DNA of 64,000 nt from Thermincola carboxydiphila. Lineage in GTDB: Bacteria > Bacillota > Thermincolia > Thermincolales > UBA2595. Below the pieces are notes generated by a model. It did no database searches. It worked only from the letters and a program-made list of their open reading frames with translations, and had not been told where the DNA came from. The stretch is from the NCBI GenBank assembly GCA_016841725.1, contig JAENYP010000004.1:1-64000 (forward strand), given 5' to 3'. This document shows positions 1 through 9,237 of this stretch, piece after piece. Each line of letters starts with the position of its first letter. The stretch's first letter is position 1. The position numbers and the translations under genes were made by a program.

Positions 1-206
1 CGAGTCAACTGGTAATCTCTGCTGTTTTTCAAAATCTCCCCGTGCTCTCTCAAGCCCGGATTTACATCTTACCACAACCGTGGCTCATCAATCAACCGGC
101 AATTTCTGGATAAGTAATTATCCTGTTTTATAACCGTGTTTATAATGAAAACGGGATCTGACTTCTTCCCGGCTTCTCTGCCTTTGGTGTGGCGTCGACA
201 TTGACT
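1..206 (-). other. Transcribed leader and possible 5' end of a gene running off the left edge
   Basis: This stretch lies downstream of a minus-strand promoter at 207-236 and would be the leader of a gene mostly outside the window. A minus-strand frame starting with TTG near position 54 is open to the edge for about 18 codons, but its ribosome-binding site is weak. The leader holds short GC-rich inverted repeats. I recognise no known riboswitch class in it. Confidence 0.3.
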
Positions 207-236
207 AATATAGCACACCTGTAAGCATCTTGTCAA
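207..236 (-). promoter_or_regulatory. Sigma-A promoter, TTGACA-N18-TATATT
   Basis: The minus strand shows TTGACA (231-236) and TATATT (207-212) separated by 18 nt. It would start transcription near position 200, leftwards out of the window. The 237-378 stretch to its right holds nothing else I can name. Confidence 0.55.
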
Positions 237-378
237 CAACTTTCCTCAAAAATATCTGTTTATTCTATGATAATATTACCCTGCCCTGTTTTACCCCTTT
301 AGATACCTTTCATCTGATATCTGTACGATAGGGGCAGCTATATTTAGGAAGGGAATTCTGTCATCCGTCCGATTCGCC

Positions 379-411
379 GAAAAGGCTCTCTGCGAATTAG
401 CGCAAAGAGCC
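379..411 (-). terminator. Intrinsic terminator after malic enzyme gene
   Basis: An 11-bp stem (384-394 against 401-411) is followed on the minus strand by a short T-run. It closes the fumarase/succinate dehydrogenase/malic enzyme operon. Confidence 0.75.
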
Positions 412-432
412 CAACATAACATATTCACAGGC

Positions 433-1665
433 TTATTTCCCGACGAGTTTCCTTGTTACTTCTTTTATCTTTTCATAATCCACCGGTGTCTTTACCCGGG
501 CGACACCTGATTCCACTGCTGCCCTGGCAACAGCTGCAGCAACCTCAGGAGCTACTCTCGGGTCAAAAGCCCTGGGTAAGATATAATCCCTCCGTCTTTC
601 ATCATCACCAATTAAGCCTGCAATAGCATATGATGCGGCTACCTTCATTTCCTCATTTATATCAGATGCACGCACTTCAAGGGCACCCCTGAATATTCCC
701 GGAAATGCCAGCACATTATTGACCTGGTTGGCATAATCAGATCGCCCTGTACCTACCACAGCCGCCCCTGCCTCCAAAGCCTCATCCGGGTTTATTTCCG
801 GTACCGGATTGGCCATTGCAAAGACTATCGGGTCAGTGTTCATTAAAGCAACCATTTCTTTCGTCAAAACACCCGGAGCAGAAACACCGATAAATACATC
901 TGCCCCTTTAATGGCATCAGTCAGTGTTCCCCTGATTTTGTCCCGGTTAGTTACCTCAGCCATTTTAGTCTGGGCCGGATTCATCCATTCCTCACCCTCA
1001 CAGACTACCCCGAAGCGGTCAACAAGAACCCCATTTTTTAAACCTGCCTGAAGCAGCAGTTTTGTAATGGCAATACCGGCTGAGCCTGCTCCGTTAAGGA
1101 CTAGCTTTATTTCATCCAGCTTCTTGTTGACGACTCTCAAAGCATTAACCAGGGCTGCCAGGACCACCACCGCCGTACCGTGCTGATCATCATGGAATAT
1201 TGGGATACTGGTTTCCTTCTTTAACCTGGCCTCTATCTCAAAACACCTGGGCGCTGATATGTCTTCCAGGTTAACTCCGCCAAAGCTTGGCTCCAGGGCT
1301 TTGACCACCCTGACGATTTCATCTACATCTTTTGTTGCAATACAAAGTGGAAAGGCATCCACTCCGGCAAATTTTTTGAAAAGAACGCATTTGCCTTCCA
1401 TAACCGGCATAGCCGCAAGGGGCCCGATATCTCCAAGCCCGAGAACAGCAGTACCGTCAGAAATTACAGCTACCATATTACCCCGCGCAGTATATTCATA
1501 TACTGCATCCGGGTTTTGATGGATAACCTTACAGGGTTCTGCAACCCCGGGTGTATATGCCAGGCTTAAAGCATCCATGCTGTCAACTTCAACTTTACTG
1601 GTCACCTCAATTTTCCCAACCAGTTCCTTATGCAGTTGCAGCGCCCTTTCCTTAAGGTCACTCAC
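433..1665 (-). CDS. NAD(P)-dependent malic enzyme (oxaloacetate-decarboxylating)
   Basis: This 410-residue protein matches short bacterial malic enzymes, which convert malate to pyruvate, CO2 and NAD(P)H. Visible signatures are the N-terminal [11 protein letters not shown] segment, the HDDQHGTA region near residue 160 with metal and catalytic residues, and a Rossmann motif GAGSAGIA near residue 195. I start it at GTG 1665, 9 nt after a GGGGG ribosome-binding site; a TTG two codons earlier sits too close to that site. It is the last gene of the fumarase-sdh operon. It delivers the carbon of propionate as pyruvate, or runs in reverse during fermentation. Coenzyme preference cannot be read from the sequence. 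Confidence 0.93.
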   Translation of the reverse strand: MSDLKERALQLHKELVGKIEVTSKVEVDSMDALSLAYTPGVAEPCKVIHQNPDAVYEYTARGNMVAVISDGTAVLGLGDIGPLAAMPVMEGKCVLFKKFAGVDAFPLCIATKDVDEIVRVVKALEPSFGGVNLEDISAPRCFEIEARLKKETSIPIFHDDQHGTAVVVLAALVNALRVVNKKLDEIKLVLNGAGSAGIAITKLLLQAGLKNGVLVDRFGVVCEGEEWMNPAQTKMAEVTNRDKIRGTLTDAIKGADVFIGVSAPGVLTKEMVALMNTDPIVFAMANPVPEINPDEALEAGAAVVGTGRSDYANQVNNVLAFPGIFRGALEVRASDINEEMKVAASYAIAGLIGDDERRRDYILPRAFDPRVAPEVAAAVARAAVESGVARVKTPVDYEKIKEVTRKLVGK

Positions 1666-1680
1666 TTTCAACCGCCCCCT

Positions 1681-2427
1681 TTATTTTCTGAACCAATTCT
1701 TGATTCCGTGTATTGTGGTATCCCTGTTCAATTGAGCTATGGCTGTAGTCAGGGGAATGTTTTTTGGGCATGCCTCAATGCAGTTTTGGGAATTGCCACA
1801 ATCTGTGATACCCCCTTCTCCCATAATCGTTTCCATACGCTCTTCCTGGGTCATGGCTCCAATGGGGTGTTTGTTGAAACGCAATACCTGGGCAAGAGGC
1901 GCCGGCCCAATAAAGCTTGACCTGGAATTAAAGTTTGGACATGCTTCATAACAGCAGCCACAGGTCATACAGCGGGAAATTTCGTACATCCATCGCCTTT
2001 CCCGTTCCGGTACCCGGGGACCTGGTCCCAGATCAAAAGCTCCGTCAATATTGACCCAGGCCTTGACCTTTTTAAGATGTTCAAAAAGGAGTTCCCGGTC
2101 AACCTTGAGATCACGTACTACCGGAAACTTACTCAATGGTTCCAGTGTAATCGGCTGTGGCATTTTATCAATTAATGCACTGCAGGCCTGTCTGACATTA
2201 CCGTTAATAATCATTGTGCAGGCCCCGCACACCTCTTCCAGGCACGAACAATCCCAGACTACTGGTGTAGTTTTTTCGCCGTTTGCATTGACCGGTTTTT
2301 TCCGAATTTCCATTAATACCGATAATACGTTCATATTTGGCTTATATGGAACTTTAAATTCTTCCCACCTGGGGAAATCCCTGCTGCCGTTTTGTCTTTT
2401 TATTTTGAGGTGAATATAATCAAGCAT
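1681..2427 (-). CDS. sdhB: Succinate dehydrogenase/fumarate reductase iron-sulfur subunit
   Basis: The 248-residue electron-transfer subunit carries a [2Fe-2S] plant-ferredoxin-type domain with the cluster cysteines around CSCLEEVCGAC. A C-terminal ferredoxin domain has CMTCGCCYEACPNF and CGNSQNCIEACP for the [4Fe-4S] and [3Fe-4S] clusters. It passes electrons between the SdhA flavin and the SdhC hemes. The start at 2427 follows a GGGGGG ribosome-binding site and lies 13 nt after sdhA. A longer in-frame reading back to 2682 only overlaps sdhA and is not the protein. The operon order sdhC-sdhA-sdhB is that of the Bacillus-type three-subunit enzyme. Confidence 0.95.
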   Translation of the reverse strand: MLDYIHLKIKRQNGSRDFPRWEEFKVPYKPNMNVLSVLMEIRKKPVNANGEKTTPVVWDCSCLEEVCGACTMIINGNVRQACSALIDKMPQPITLEPLSKFPVVRDLKVDRELLFEHLKKVKAWVNIDGAFDLGPGPRVPERERRWMYEISRCMTCGCCYEACPNFNSRSSFIGPAPLAQVLRFNKHPIGAMTQEERMETIMGEGGITDCGNSQNCIEACPKNIPLTTAIAQLNRDTTIHGIKNWFRK

Positions 2428-2440
2428 ATTAATCCCCCCA

Positions 2441-4168
2441 TCAATCATATTTTCTGGCCCTGGGTTTAAGCAGCGAAACATCCACATCTTCATACTCAAA
2501 CCTGGGTCCGGATTCAGTCCAGTATGCTTTGGTTGTTTTGAGCCACTGGTCGTCATTACGTTCAGGATAATCGGGCATATAGTGTGAACCCCTGCTTTCC
2601 TTCCTGTTAAATGCTCCCAAAGTAATAACTCTGGCCAGTTGAAGCATATTCCATAACTGCCGGACAAACGGCACAACCTCATTGGCCCAGCGGCCTGTAT
2701 CGTGGATACCGATATTTTTAAACCGCTCCATCAATTCCTGTAACTTATTATCACCCCTCATCAGGCTCTTTTCATACCTGACAACGCCTACATCTGTTAT
2801 CATGACTTCGCCCAGTTCCTCATGGATAACATAAGGGTTTTCAATCCCATCCATACGATAGATTGATTCCGCAATATCCTTTTGGCGGGTCAATTCCCTG
2901 TCAAATACCGACTGGGGGACATCTGCCGCCGACTTCTTCATCCCCTTCATGTATTTGATTGCATTGGGCCCGCAAATATAGCCACTGTAAGACGCCGACA
3001 ACAGGGAATTGGCTCCCAGGCGGTTGGCCCCGTGGTACATATAATCACACTCTCCGGCTGCAAACAGGCCGGGAATATCGGTCATGTGGTTAGAGTCGAC
3101 ATACATCCCACCCATAAAATAGTGCGGTGCCGGGAAGATCTTCATTGGTACCTTGACAGGATCCTCTCCATAGAAATTGCGGTATATCTCCATAATCCCG
3201 CCAAGGCGCACCTCCAGGAATTCGGGGTCTTTATGGGTCAGGTCCAGGTAAACCTGGTTTTTACCATCAACCCCTAGTCCCATCTCGACACACACCTTGT
3301 AGATAGCCCTTGAGGCAATATCCCTTGGCACCAGATTACCATAGGCCGGATACCACTCCTCCAGAAAATACCATGGCTTGCCGTCTTTATAGGTCCAGAT
3401 ACGCCCTCCTTCACCCCTTGATGCCTCAGACATCAACCTAAGCTTATCATCACCCGGCATTGCAGTTGGGTGAAACTGTACAAACTCGCCATTAGCAAAA
3501 GACACTCCTTGCTGATACACCGCTCCGGCAGCGCTCCCGGTACAGATTACCGAATTGGTGCTTTTACCATATATCATGCCTTCTCCGCCGGTTGCCAGAA
3601 TTACTGCATCTGCAGGAAATGCATGTATTTCCATTGAATTAAGGTCCTGTGCGGTTATGCCGCGGCATAATCCCTCATCATCAATAACTGCAGAAAGAAA
3701 CTCCCAGCCAATATATTCCTTGACCTTACCGGCCGCGACCCACTTTCTGACCTGTTCATCAAGAGCATAAAGCAGCTGTTGGCCTGTAGTCGCTCCGGCA
3801 AAGGCAGTTCTCCGATTTTTGACACCACCAAACATCCTTAGATCAATAAAACCCTCAGAAGTCCTGTTAAACATCACTCCCATGCGGTCAAAAGCGTAAA
3901 TCAATCCCGGAGCCGCTTCCACCATCCCTTTAACCGGTGTCTGGTTGGCCAGGAAATCCCCTCCGACAATGGTATCCTCAAAGTGCTGCTGAATACTGTC
4001 ATTTTCACCTTTGGTATTCAGAGCCGCATTAATTCCTCCCTGAGCACAAATGGAGTGCGAACGTTTAAACGGCACCAGGGAAAAAGCGTCTACTTCAGCC
4101 CCTGCTTCTGCAGCCTTTATTATACTCAGAAGGCCTGCCAGCCCACCGCCGATAACAATGACTTTCAT
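2441..4168 (-). CDS. sdhA: Succinate dehydrogenase/fumarate reductase flavoprotein subunit
   Basis: The 575-residue catalytic subunit interconverts succinate and fumarate at the cytoplasmic membrane face. The FAD-binding GGGLAG motif is at residues 8-13. The HSICAQGGINAA segment near residue 38 contains the expected covalent-flavin histidine. QFHPTA near residue 240 and the SEASRGEGG loop carry active-site residues, and the GECDYMYHGANRLGANSL region lies near residue 370. Length and motifs fit the Bacillus/Wolinella class. In a propionate oxidiser this step works energetically uphill against menaquinone. Confidence 0.96.
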   Translation of the reverse strand: MKVIVIGGGLAGLLSIIKAAEAGAEVDAFSLVPFKRSHSICAQGGINAALNTKGENDSIQQHFEDTIVGGDFLANQTPVKGMVEAAPGLIYAFDRMGVMFNRTSEGFIDLRMFGGVKNRRTAFAGATTGQQLLYALDEQVRKWVAAGKVKEYIGWEFLSAVIDDEGLCRGITAQDLNSMEIHAFPADAVILATGGEGMIYGKSTNSVICTGSAAGAVYQQGVSFANGEFVQFHPTAMPGDDKLRLMSEASRGEGGRIWTYKDGKPWYFLEEWYPAYGNLVPRDIASRAIYKVCVEMGLGVDGKNQVYLDLTHKDPEFLEVRLGGIMEIYRNFYGEDPVKVPMKIFPAPHYFMGGMYVDSNHMTDIPGLFAAGECDYMYHGANRLGANSLLSASYSGYICGPNAIKYMKGMKKSAADVPQSVFDRELTRQKDIAESIYRMDGIENPYVIHEELGEVMITDVGVVRYEKSLMRGDNKLQELMERFKNIGIHDTGRWANEVVPFVRQLWNMLQLARVITLGAFNRKESRGSHYMPDYPERNDDQWLKTTKAYWTESGPRFEYEDVDVSLLKPRARKYD

Positions 4169-4184
4169 GTAAATACACTCCCTT

Positions 4185-4802
4185 CTACCCTGCTAAAGCT
4201 ATTAATCCAACAGTGCCGGCGCCGGACATTATCAAAAACAATGCTGTACATACATTCTGTAAAATCTTTTGCGACCTTGGCCCCAAAGTAATTCCCCAAC
4301 TGATGGCAAAGGTGTAAATCCCGTTTGAAAAGTGAAACACTGCAGCCAACAACCCCACTAAATATATAATGAAGAAAAGCGGTTGAGATAAAATGCCGTT
4401 CATAAACTCGTATGATATTTCTATACCTGATATTGCTCTGGCAATCCTCGCTGTATAGGCATGGTATATCACAAACAGGAAGGTAACGATTGCCGTTATC
4501 CGCTGCAGGTAAAACATGTAGTTGCGGAAATACTTATAATGAAGCACATTATTCTTTGAAAGATATACATAATATAGACCTAATATAGTATGGAATGCCA
4601 GGGGTATTGCTATCAGCAGAATTTCAATGGGAACCAGAAAGGGAATCTGCTGGAATGCTTCAATTTTTTGATTGTAATATTCCGGTCCTTTCAGGGCAAA
4701 GGAGTTTGTTATCAGATGTTCCAGCAGGAAAACCCCTATCGGAATAATTCCAGTGAAGGAATGTATTTTTCTTTCAAGAAAATTACCGGTGATAAATCCC
4801 AT
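4185..4802 (-). CDS. sdhC: Succinate dehydrogenase cytochrome b subunit, diheme
   Basis: This 205-residue membrane anchor has five hydrophobic helices. Histidines at 29, 71, 114 and 157 match in spacing the four heme ligands known for Bacillus subtilis SdhC (28, 70, 113, 155), so two b hemes are expected, linking SdhB to menaquinone. The start at 4802 lies 9 nt after AGGAGG. An ATG at 4811 abuts that site and the frame upstream overlaps the fumarase gene, so both are rejected. Diheme anchors of this type are associated with coupling to the membrane potential. Confidence 0.93.
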   Translation of the reverse strand: MGFITGNFLERKIHSFTGIIPIGVFLLEHLITNSFALKGPEYYNQKIEAFQQIPFLVPIEILLIAIPLAFHTILGLYYVYLSKNNVLHYKYFRNYMFYLQRITAIVTFLFVIYHAYTARIARAISGIEISYEFMNGILSQPLFFIIYLVGLLAAVFHFSNGIYTFAISWGITLGPRSQKILQNVCTALFLIMSGAGTVGLIALAG

Positions 4803-4833
4803 AACCCACATCCTCCTTTCGGGAAATGTATTT

Positions 4834-5388
4834 TTATCCGCCCTGGTACTGTTCACGGCCCATATTGTACATATCTCCCCCATGGGCATCATTAACGACA
4901 ATCACCGGGAAGTTTTCGACCTCCAACCGGTATATTGCTTCCGGACCCAGCTCAGGATAAGCAACAACTTCTGATTTGATGATGCGTTTGGAAATAAGGG
5001 CAGCCGCCCCTCCTGTAGCTGCGAAGTAAATTGCTTTGTTTTTTTCGATGGAATCGAGCACTTCCCGGGAACGCAGGCCCTTGCCAATCATACCCTTTAA
5101 ACCAAGGTCCAACAGTGCCGGTGTGTACGCATCCATACGCCCGCTGGTTGTGGGTCCCGCAGAACCAATTACCTGTCCCGGCCTGGCCGGAGAAGGTCCC
5201 ACATAATATATTATCTGGCCTTCGAGATCCACAGGCAGCTCTTTGCCTTCCTGTATCAATTCAAATAGTTTTTTATGCGCCGCATCCCTGCCTGTATAAA
5301 CTATGCCATTAAGATACACCAGGTCTCCCGCTTTTAGTTTTTCAGTCATCTCATCATTCAAAGGCGCTGCCACTGTATATTCAGCCAA
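4834..5388 (-). CDS. Class I fumarase beta subunit (C-terminal domain)
   Basis: This 184-residue protein matches the C-terminal half of iron-sulfur class I fumarases, with the GPTTSGRMD motif near residue 74 and a VNDAHGGD segment near the end. It pairs with the alpha subunit encoded 15 nt upstream to interconvert fumarate and malate. The start is TTG 5388, after a GAGGGTGG ribosome-binding site. The split two-gene form is usual in anaerobic clostridia and archaea. Confidence 0.92.
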   Translation of the reverse strand: MAEYTVAAPLNDEMTEKLKAGDLVYLNGIVYTGRDAAHKKLFELIQEGKELPVDLEGQIIYYVGPSPARPGQVIGSAGPTTSGRMDAYTPALLDLGLKGMIGKGLRSREVLDSIEKNKAIYFAATGGAAALISKRIIKSEVVAYPELGPEAIYRLEVENFPVIVVNDAHGGDMYNMGREQYQGG

Positions 5389-5403
5389 TCAGACCACCCT
5401 CTC

Positions 5404-6246
5404 TCATAAAATAATAGTTTTGTGCCGTGCTGAATGACAGTTGATGTTTACTGCCACCGGCAGACTTGCGATATGTGCCGGAAAAATCTCGACATTCACG
5501 GCCAGGGCAGTTGTCCTGCCGCCAAGACCCTGGGGCCCAATGCCCAATTTGTTTATTTCCTCCAGCAGGTCCTCTTCCAAAGCAGCTATTGACGGGTCAT
5601 CATGGCAATGGTCCAGAGGCCTTAAGAGAGCCTGTTTGGCCAGGAGCGCCGCCTTTTCCATCGTTCCCCCGATTCCTACCCCCACAACAATAGGCGGGCA
5701 GGGATTGGACCCGGCCTTATCTACAGTCTCCACAACAAAACTCTTCACACCCTCGACTCCCTGGGCCGGCTTCAGCATTCTGACACCGCTCATGTTCTCA
5801 CTGCCGCCTCCCTTGGGAGCAATAGTGATTTTCAGTTTATCCCCGGCCACCAGGGTGGTATAAACTATGGCCGGAGTGTTATCCCCGGTATTTTTTCTCT
5901 CCAGGGGATGCCCAACTATGGATTTCCTCAGGTAGCCCTCAGTATAACCCTGCCGTACACCTTCATTGATTGCATCTTCCAGGACACCCCCTTCAAGGCG
6001 GAGATCCTGACCGACTTCCACAAAAAATACCGCAAAACCCGTGTCCTGACACATTGGCAGCCGTTCTTCCCGGGCTATTTTCGCATTTTCAATCAACTGG
6101 TCGAGAATATTGATGCCAAGGGGAGAATCTTCCTGTTCCCGGCTTTTCTTGATAGCTTCCAGAACATCTTCTTCCAGATAGTAATTTGCCTCCTGACACA
6201 ATCCGCTAACTACACTGACAATGTCCTCATACTTGATTGTTTTCAT
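5404..6246 (-). CDS. Class I fumarase alpha subunit (N-terminal domain)
   Basis: The 280-residue iron-sulfur subunit shows the cluster cysteines in LPMCQDTG (about residue 62), NPCPP (about 182) and a HCHDD segment (about 213). It is the first gene of the fumarase-sdh-malic enzyme operon. The ATG at 6246 follows a run of seven G at 5-nt spacing, and a sigma-54 promoter lies 44 nt upstream. Oxygen-labile class I fumarase fits an anaerobe. Confidence 0.94.
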   Translation of the reverse strand: MKTIKYEDIVSVVSGLCQEANYYLEEDVLEAIKKSREQEDSPLGINILDQLIENAKIAREERLPMCQDTGFAVFFVEVGQDLRLEGGVLEDAINEGVRQGYTEGYLRKSIVGHPLERKNTGDNTPAIVYTTLVAGDKLKITIAPKGGGSENMSGVRMLKPAQGVEGVKSFVVETVDKAGSNPCPPIVVGVGIGGTMEKAALLAKQALLRPLDHCHDDPSIAALEEDLLEEINKLGIGPQGLGGRTTALAVNVEIFPAHIASLPVAVNINCHSARHKTIIL

Positions 6247-6289
6247 GCAAACCCCCCCAAAACTTTTCTATATCTTTTCTATATGTTAA

Positions 6290-6305
6290 TGCAAATACCA
6301 TGCCA
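6290..6305 (-). promoter_or_regulatory. Sigma-54 (-24/-12) promoter of fumarase-sdh-malic enzyme operon
   Basis: The minus strand reads TGGCATGGTATTTGCA. It matches the RpoN consensus TGGCACG-N4-TTGCA with GG and GC at exact spacing and one mismatch. It places the transcription start about 33 nt before the fumarase ATG. The activator gene ends 180 nt upstream. Confidence 0.85.
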
Positions 6306-6422
6306 GACCTCATTATCCCCTGTTTCCCCGAGTTTCCGGCATTTCAGACTCCCTTGATAGTTTTAATTCTTATAACACCATGAGACAAGACAGGGTATGA
6401 ACGTTACAGCCACAAGCCATTC

Positions 6423-6456
6423 TAATTATTGCAATAATTATTCTAAAGTTTAGAAT
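6423..6456. promoter_or_regulatory. Paired palindromes, candidate upstream activator site
   Basis: A perfect 18-nt palindrome, TAATTATTGCAATAATTA (6423-6440), adjoins a 17-nt palindrome with a central G, ATTCTAAAGTTTAGAAT (6440-6456). They lie about 120-150 nt upstream of the -24 element, the usual position of enhancer sites for sigma-54 activators. Binding by the activator encoded next door is inferred. Confidence 0.5.
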
Positions 6457-6485
6457 AACATAGTGAGGCCCTTACGTCTTAAATC

Positions 6486-8186
6486 TTAGTAACCAAATTT
6501 CTTCATCTTGTTATAGAGAGTAGCCAGGGAAATCCTCAAGGTAGAGGCTGCCTGCTTTTTGCCTTCCAAACTGCCTCCGAATTCATCTAAAGCCCTTTTG
6601 ATCATTTTCTTTTCCATTTCTTCGATAGGGACAATTTCACCGGGACACCAGGATCCTGTCTCTAATACTCTTCCCGCCAATTGTCCAATATGCAAATGGG
6701 TAATGACCTCTTCCCCGTTGTCCATTTTTATTATGGCACTCTCAAGGACATTTTCGAGTTCCCTTATATTTCCTGGCCAGTGATATGCATAAAGGCGTTC
6801 ATATGCTTTCTGGGAGACCCCTTTAACCTTTTTGCCAAGTTTCCGGCTAAACCTGCTAATAAAATAATCTATTAATAATTTCAGGTCTTCCTTCCTCTCC
6901 CTAAGGGGAGGTATGTGAAGCTCCACTACATTAAGCCTGTAAAAAAGGTCTTGCCTGAAATCGCCCTTTTTGACCATCTCTTTCAGGTTTCTGTTAGTAG
7001 CGGAAATTACCCGAACATCGGTCTTGATAGTAACAGACCCGCCAATCCGCTCTATTTCCTTTTCCTGAAGAACCCTGAGCAGCTTTGACTGTAAAGAAAG
7101 GTTCATATCACCTATTTCATCCAGAAAAATGGAGCCTCCCTGAGCCAATTCAAATTTGCCGAGTTTTGTTTTCGTCGCTCCCGTAAATGCGCCTTTCTCA
7201 TGCCCAAAAAACTCACTTTCCAGCAGGGTCTCCGGTATAGCGGCACAATTGACCTTGATAAATGGCGCTCCGCTGCGGTTGCTTGCCTTGTGCAGGGCAT
7301 GGGCAAAAAGCTCTTTCCCTGTCCCGCTTTCACCGTAAATTATTACCGTGGAATCTGTCAAGGCTGCTTTCCTGCCCATCAGTTTGGCTTCTATCATACC
7401 CTGAGAGCGTCCCGCTAAATCATCAAAGGAGTATTTGCTGCCACTAACCTGCCCCAGCCTGTTCTGCAGGTTACGGATCATGTTACAGCTATCTTTTAGT
7501 TCGTCCATAAGCTTCATTATATCTGTAATGGGTTGAAAAGAAACCACCGCACCATATATACTGCCATCAATCGCTATTGGGCATGCATTAGAGACAACCT
7601 CGGAATCGGAACCGCCAACTTTCCTCTGGCCGGTCACAGGCTTTTGAGTTAGGATAGCCTGTGCCAAGGCTCCATCCGGTGAGACCTCAAAAATATTCTG
7701 CCCTATCCGGGTCTCTTCCGGTATGCCGGTAACCCTGCTGAAGGCCGGGTTGACGTATTTGATAAGCCCGTTCATATCGGCAACTTCTATGGCCTCCTGG
7801 ACAGAATTCAGAATAGCTGAGAGTTCCCCTTTTATTTTTTTAATTTCCAGCAGCTTTTCTTTTTCTTCCAGTATTAACATCATCAGGTCGGCAGCCTGTG
7901 CTTCCATTACTGCGGTGTCACCATGCTTGACGTGATGAATCCTGCTCTGCACCTCATTTTGACCGGTTGCTTCTATAATTACATCAATTCCAGGTTTTCT
8001 TATGAGTTCCACAAAGTCCGTAGTGTTGAAGACACCGTCCTTTTTGGCCAGCAACATTCCGGGGGCATGAAGGTTTTTGTCAGCAATGCCCATAATATTA
8101 ATTTTATCCATGGTTTTCAGTATCCTATACAGCGTAGCTCCACCGGAACCGGCACCGACAATGGCAACATTGAAATCAGCCAACAT
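6486..8186 (-). CDS. Sigma-54-dependent activator with Rossmann-like and PAS sensor domains
   Basis: The 566-residue enhancer-binding protein is read in four parts. Residues 5-110 form a Rossmann-like domain starting [10 protein letters not shown], about 123-225 a PAS domain, and about 255-485 an AAA+ domain. That AAA+ domain has Walker A GESGTGKE (285-292), the sigma-54 contact loop GAFTGA (332-337) and Walker B FLDEIGD. A Fis-type helix-turn-helix lies at the C-terminus. The start at 8186 follows a GGGGGGG site; the upstream frame overlaps meaB. It is the last gene of the methylmalonyl-CoA operon and most likely activates both sigma-54 promoters here, as does the MmcA-type regulator in Pelotomaculum. 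The ligand is unknown; NAD(H) or an acyl-CoA is conceivable. Confidence 0.9.
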   Translation of the reverse strand: MLADFNVAIVGAGSGGATLYRILKTMDKINIMGIADKNLHAPGMLLAKKDGVFNTTDFVELIRKPGIDVIIEATGQNEVQSRIHHVKHGDTAVMEAQAADLMMLILEEKEKLLEIKKIKGELSAILNSVQEAIEVADMNGLIKYVNPAFSRVTGIPEETRIGQNIFEVSPDGALAQAILTQKPVTGQRKVGGSDSEVVSNACPIAIDGSIYGAVVSFQPITDIMKLMDELKDSCNMIRNLQNRLGQVSGSKYSFDDLAGRSQGMIEAKLMGRKAALTDSTVIIYGESGTGKELFAHALHKASNRSGAPFIKVNCAAIPETLLESEFFGHEKGAFTGATKTKLGKFELAQGGSIFLDEIGDMNLSLQSKLLRVLQEKEIERIGGSVTIKTDVRVISATNRNLKEMVKKGDFRQDLFYRLNVVELHIPPLRERKEDLKLLIDYFISRFSRKLGKKVKGVSQKAYERLYAYHWPGNIRELENVLESAIIKMDNGEEVITHLHIGQLAGRVLETGSWCPGEIVPIEEMEKKMIKRALDEFGGSLEGKKQAASTLRISLATLYNKMKKFGY

Positions 8187-8199
8187 GACCCCCCCTTCC

Positions 8200-9195
8200 C
8201 TATTTTTTGAAGGCCTCCTGGCCGCTAAAAGAATATCCCTCTTCTTTAAGCCCTCCGGCAAATATCTCCTGTAAAACCGCCATAGCTGCGCCGTAAAGGT
8301 CAACCTGCCCGGAGGCAATTTGTTTCGCTGCACTTGTAAGCAGTCCTTGTTGTTGTCCCTGCCGTCCTAACCACTCGCCAAATAATGAAATAATTGTCTC
8401 CGATAGTTCATCAAGGACACGCTGCCGCCTTTGCTCTTCCAGTTTACCGCTCTCAGTCAGGTATTGGCAATGATTTTCTATCGCCTGGACCAGTTCAGTG
8501 ACACCCTGTCCATTGATTGTTACAGTCTCAATCACGGGAGGACACCAGGGGGCCCCGTGACAGTTCGTTTCAACCATTACCCTGACCTCTCTGGCCATTC
8601 GCCTGGCACCGGGAAGGTCAGCCTTGTTTAAGGCAAATACATCGGCAATCTCCATTATTCCGGCCTTTATGGTTTGAATACTGTCACCTGCCCCCGGCGT
8701 CAGAACCACTACGGTGGTATCTGCGATTTTCATTATTTCCATTTCAGACTGCCCGACTCCAACGGTTTCTATTAAAATGATATCTTTACCGCCGGCAGCC
8801 AGAATCTGTGCCGCTTCCCCGGCAGCCCGGGACAGTCCTCCAAGACTGCCCCGGGTGCCCATACTGCGGATAAACACACCGGGGTCTGTAGCGTGCTGCT
8901 GCATCCGGATACGGTCCCCGAGAAGGGCGCCCCCGGTAAAGGGACTGCTGGGGTCAACTGCGATTATGCCCACAGTCAGCCCCTTGCGGCGATACTCGGT
9001 GGTAAGACGGTCTACCAAAGCGCTCTTTCCCGCGCCCGGAGAACCTGTAATGCCGACAACTAAAGCATGGGAAGCCTTTGAACGCAGCCCTGCCAGCATT
9101 CTATACCTCCGGGGATCCCTGTTTTCAACCATGGTAATTGCCCGCGCTACCGTTCTCCGGTCTCCGGAAAACACCTTTTTCAGTATTTCCTCCAT
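8200..9195 (-). CDS. meaB: MeaB/ArgK-type GTPase, methylmalonyl-CoA mutase chaperone
   Basis: This 331-residue G3E-family GTPase has Walker A GSPGAGKS near residue 50, the ETVGVGQSE switch segment and the NKAD guanine-specificity motif. MeaB proteins gate adenosylcobalamin loading and protect methylmalonyl-CoA mutase from inactivation; the mutase genes are in the same operon. I prefer the ATG at 9195 because AGGTGG precedes it by 5 nt; the ATG five codons upstream lacks a site. It ends 13 nt before the regulator gene. Confidence 0.93.
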   Translation of the reverse strand: MEEILKKVFSGDRRTVARAITMVENRDPRRYRMLAGLRSKASHALVVGITGSPGAGKSALVDRLTTEYRRKGLTVGIIAVDPSSPFTGGALLGDRIRMQQHATDPGVFIRSMGTRGSLGGLSRAAGEAAQILAAGGKDIILIETVGVGQSEMEIMKIADTTVVVLTPGAGDSIQTIKAGIMEIADVFALNKADLPGARRMAREVRVMVETNCHGAPWCPPVIETVTINGQGVTELVQAIENHCQYLTESGKLEEQRRQRVLDELSETIISLFGEWLGRQGQQQGLLTSAAKQIASGQVDLYGAAMAVLQEIFAGGLKEEGYSFSGQEAFKK

Positions 9196-9237
9196 TAATA
9201 CCACCTGCATTTCAACCGGTTAATTATGTAACAAAGC

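Noticed and set aside
1-206. Cobalamin riboswitch in the left-edge leader
   Set aside because: A GCCGGGAAG...AGTCAG stretch recalls the B12 box region, but the 5' half of the aptamer and the rest of the consensus are missing after the promoter.
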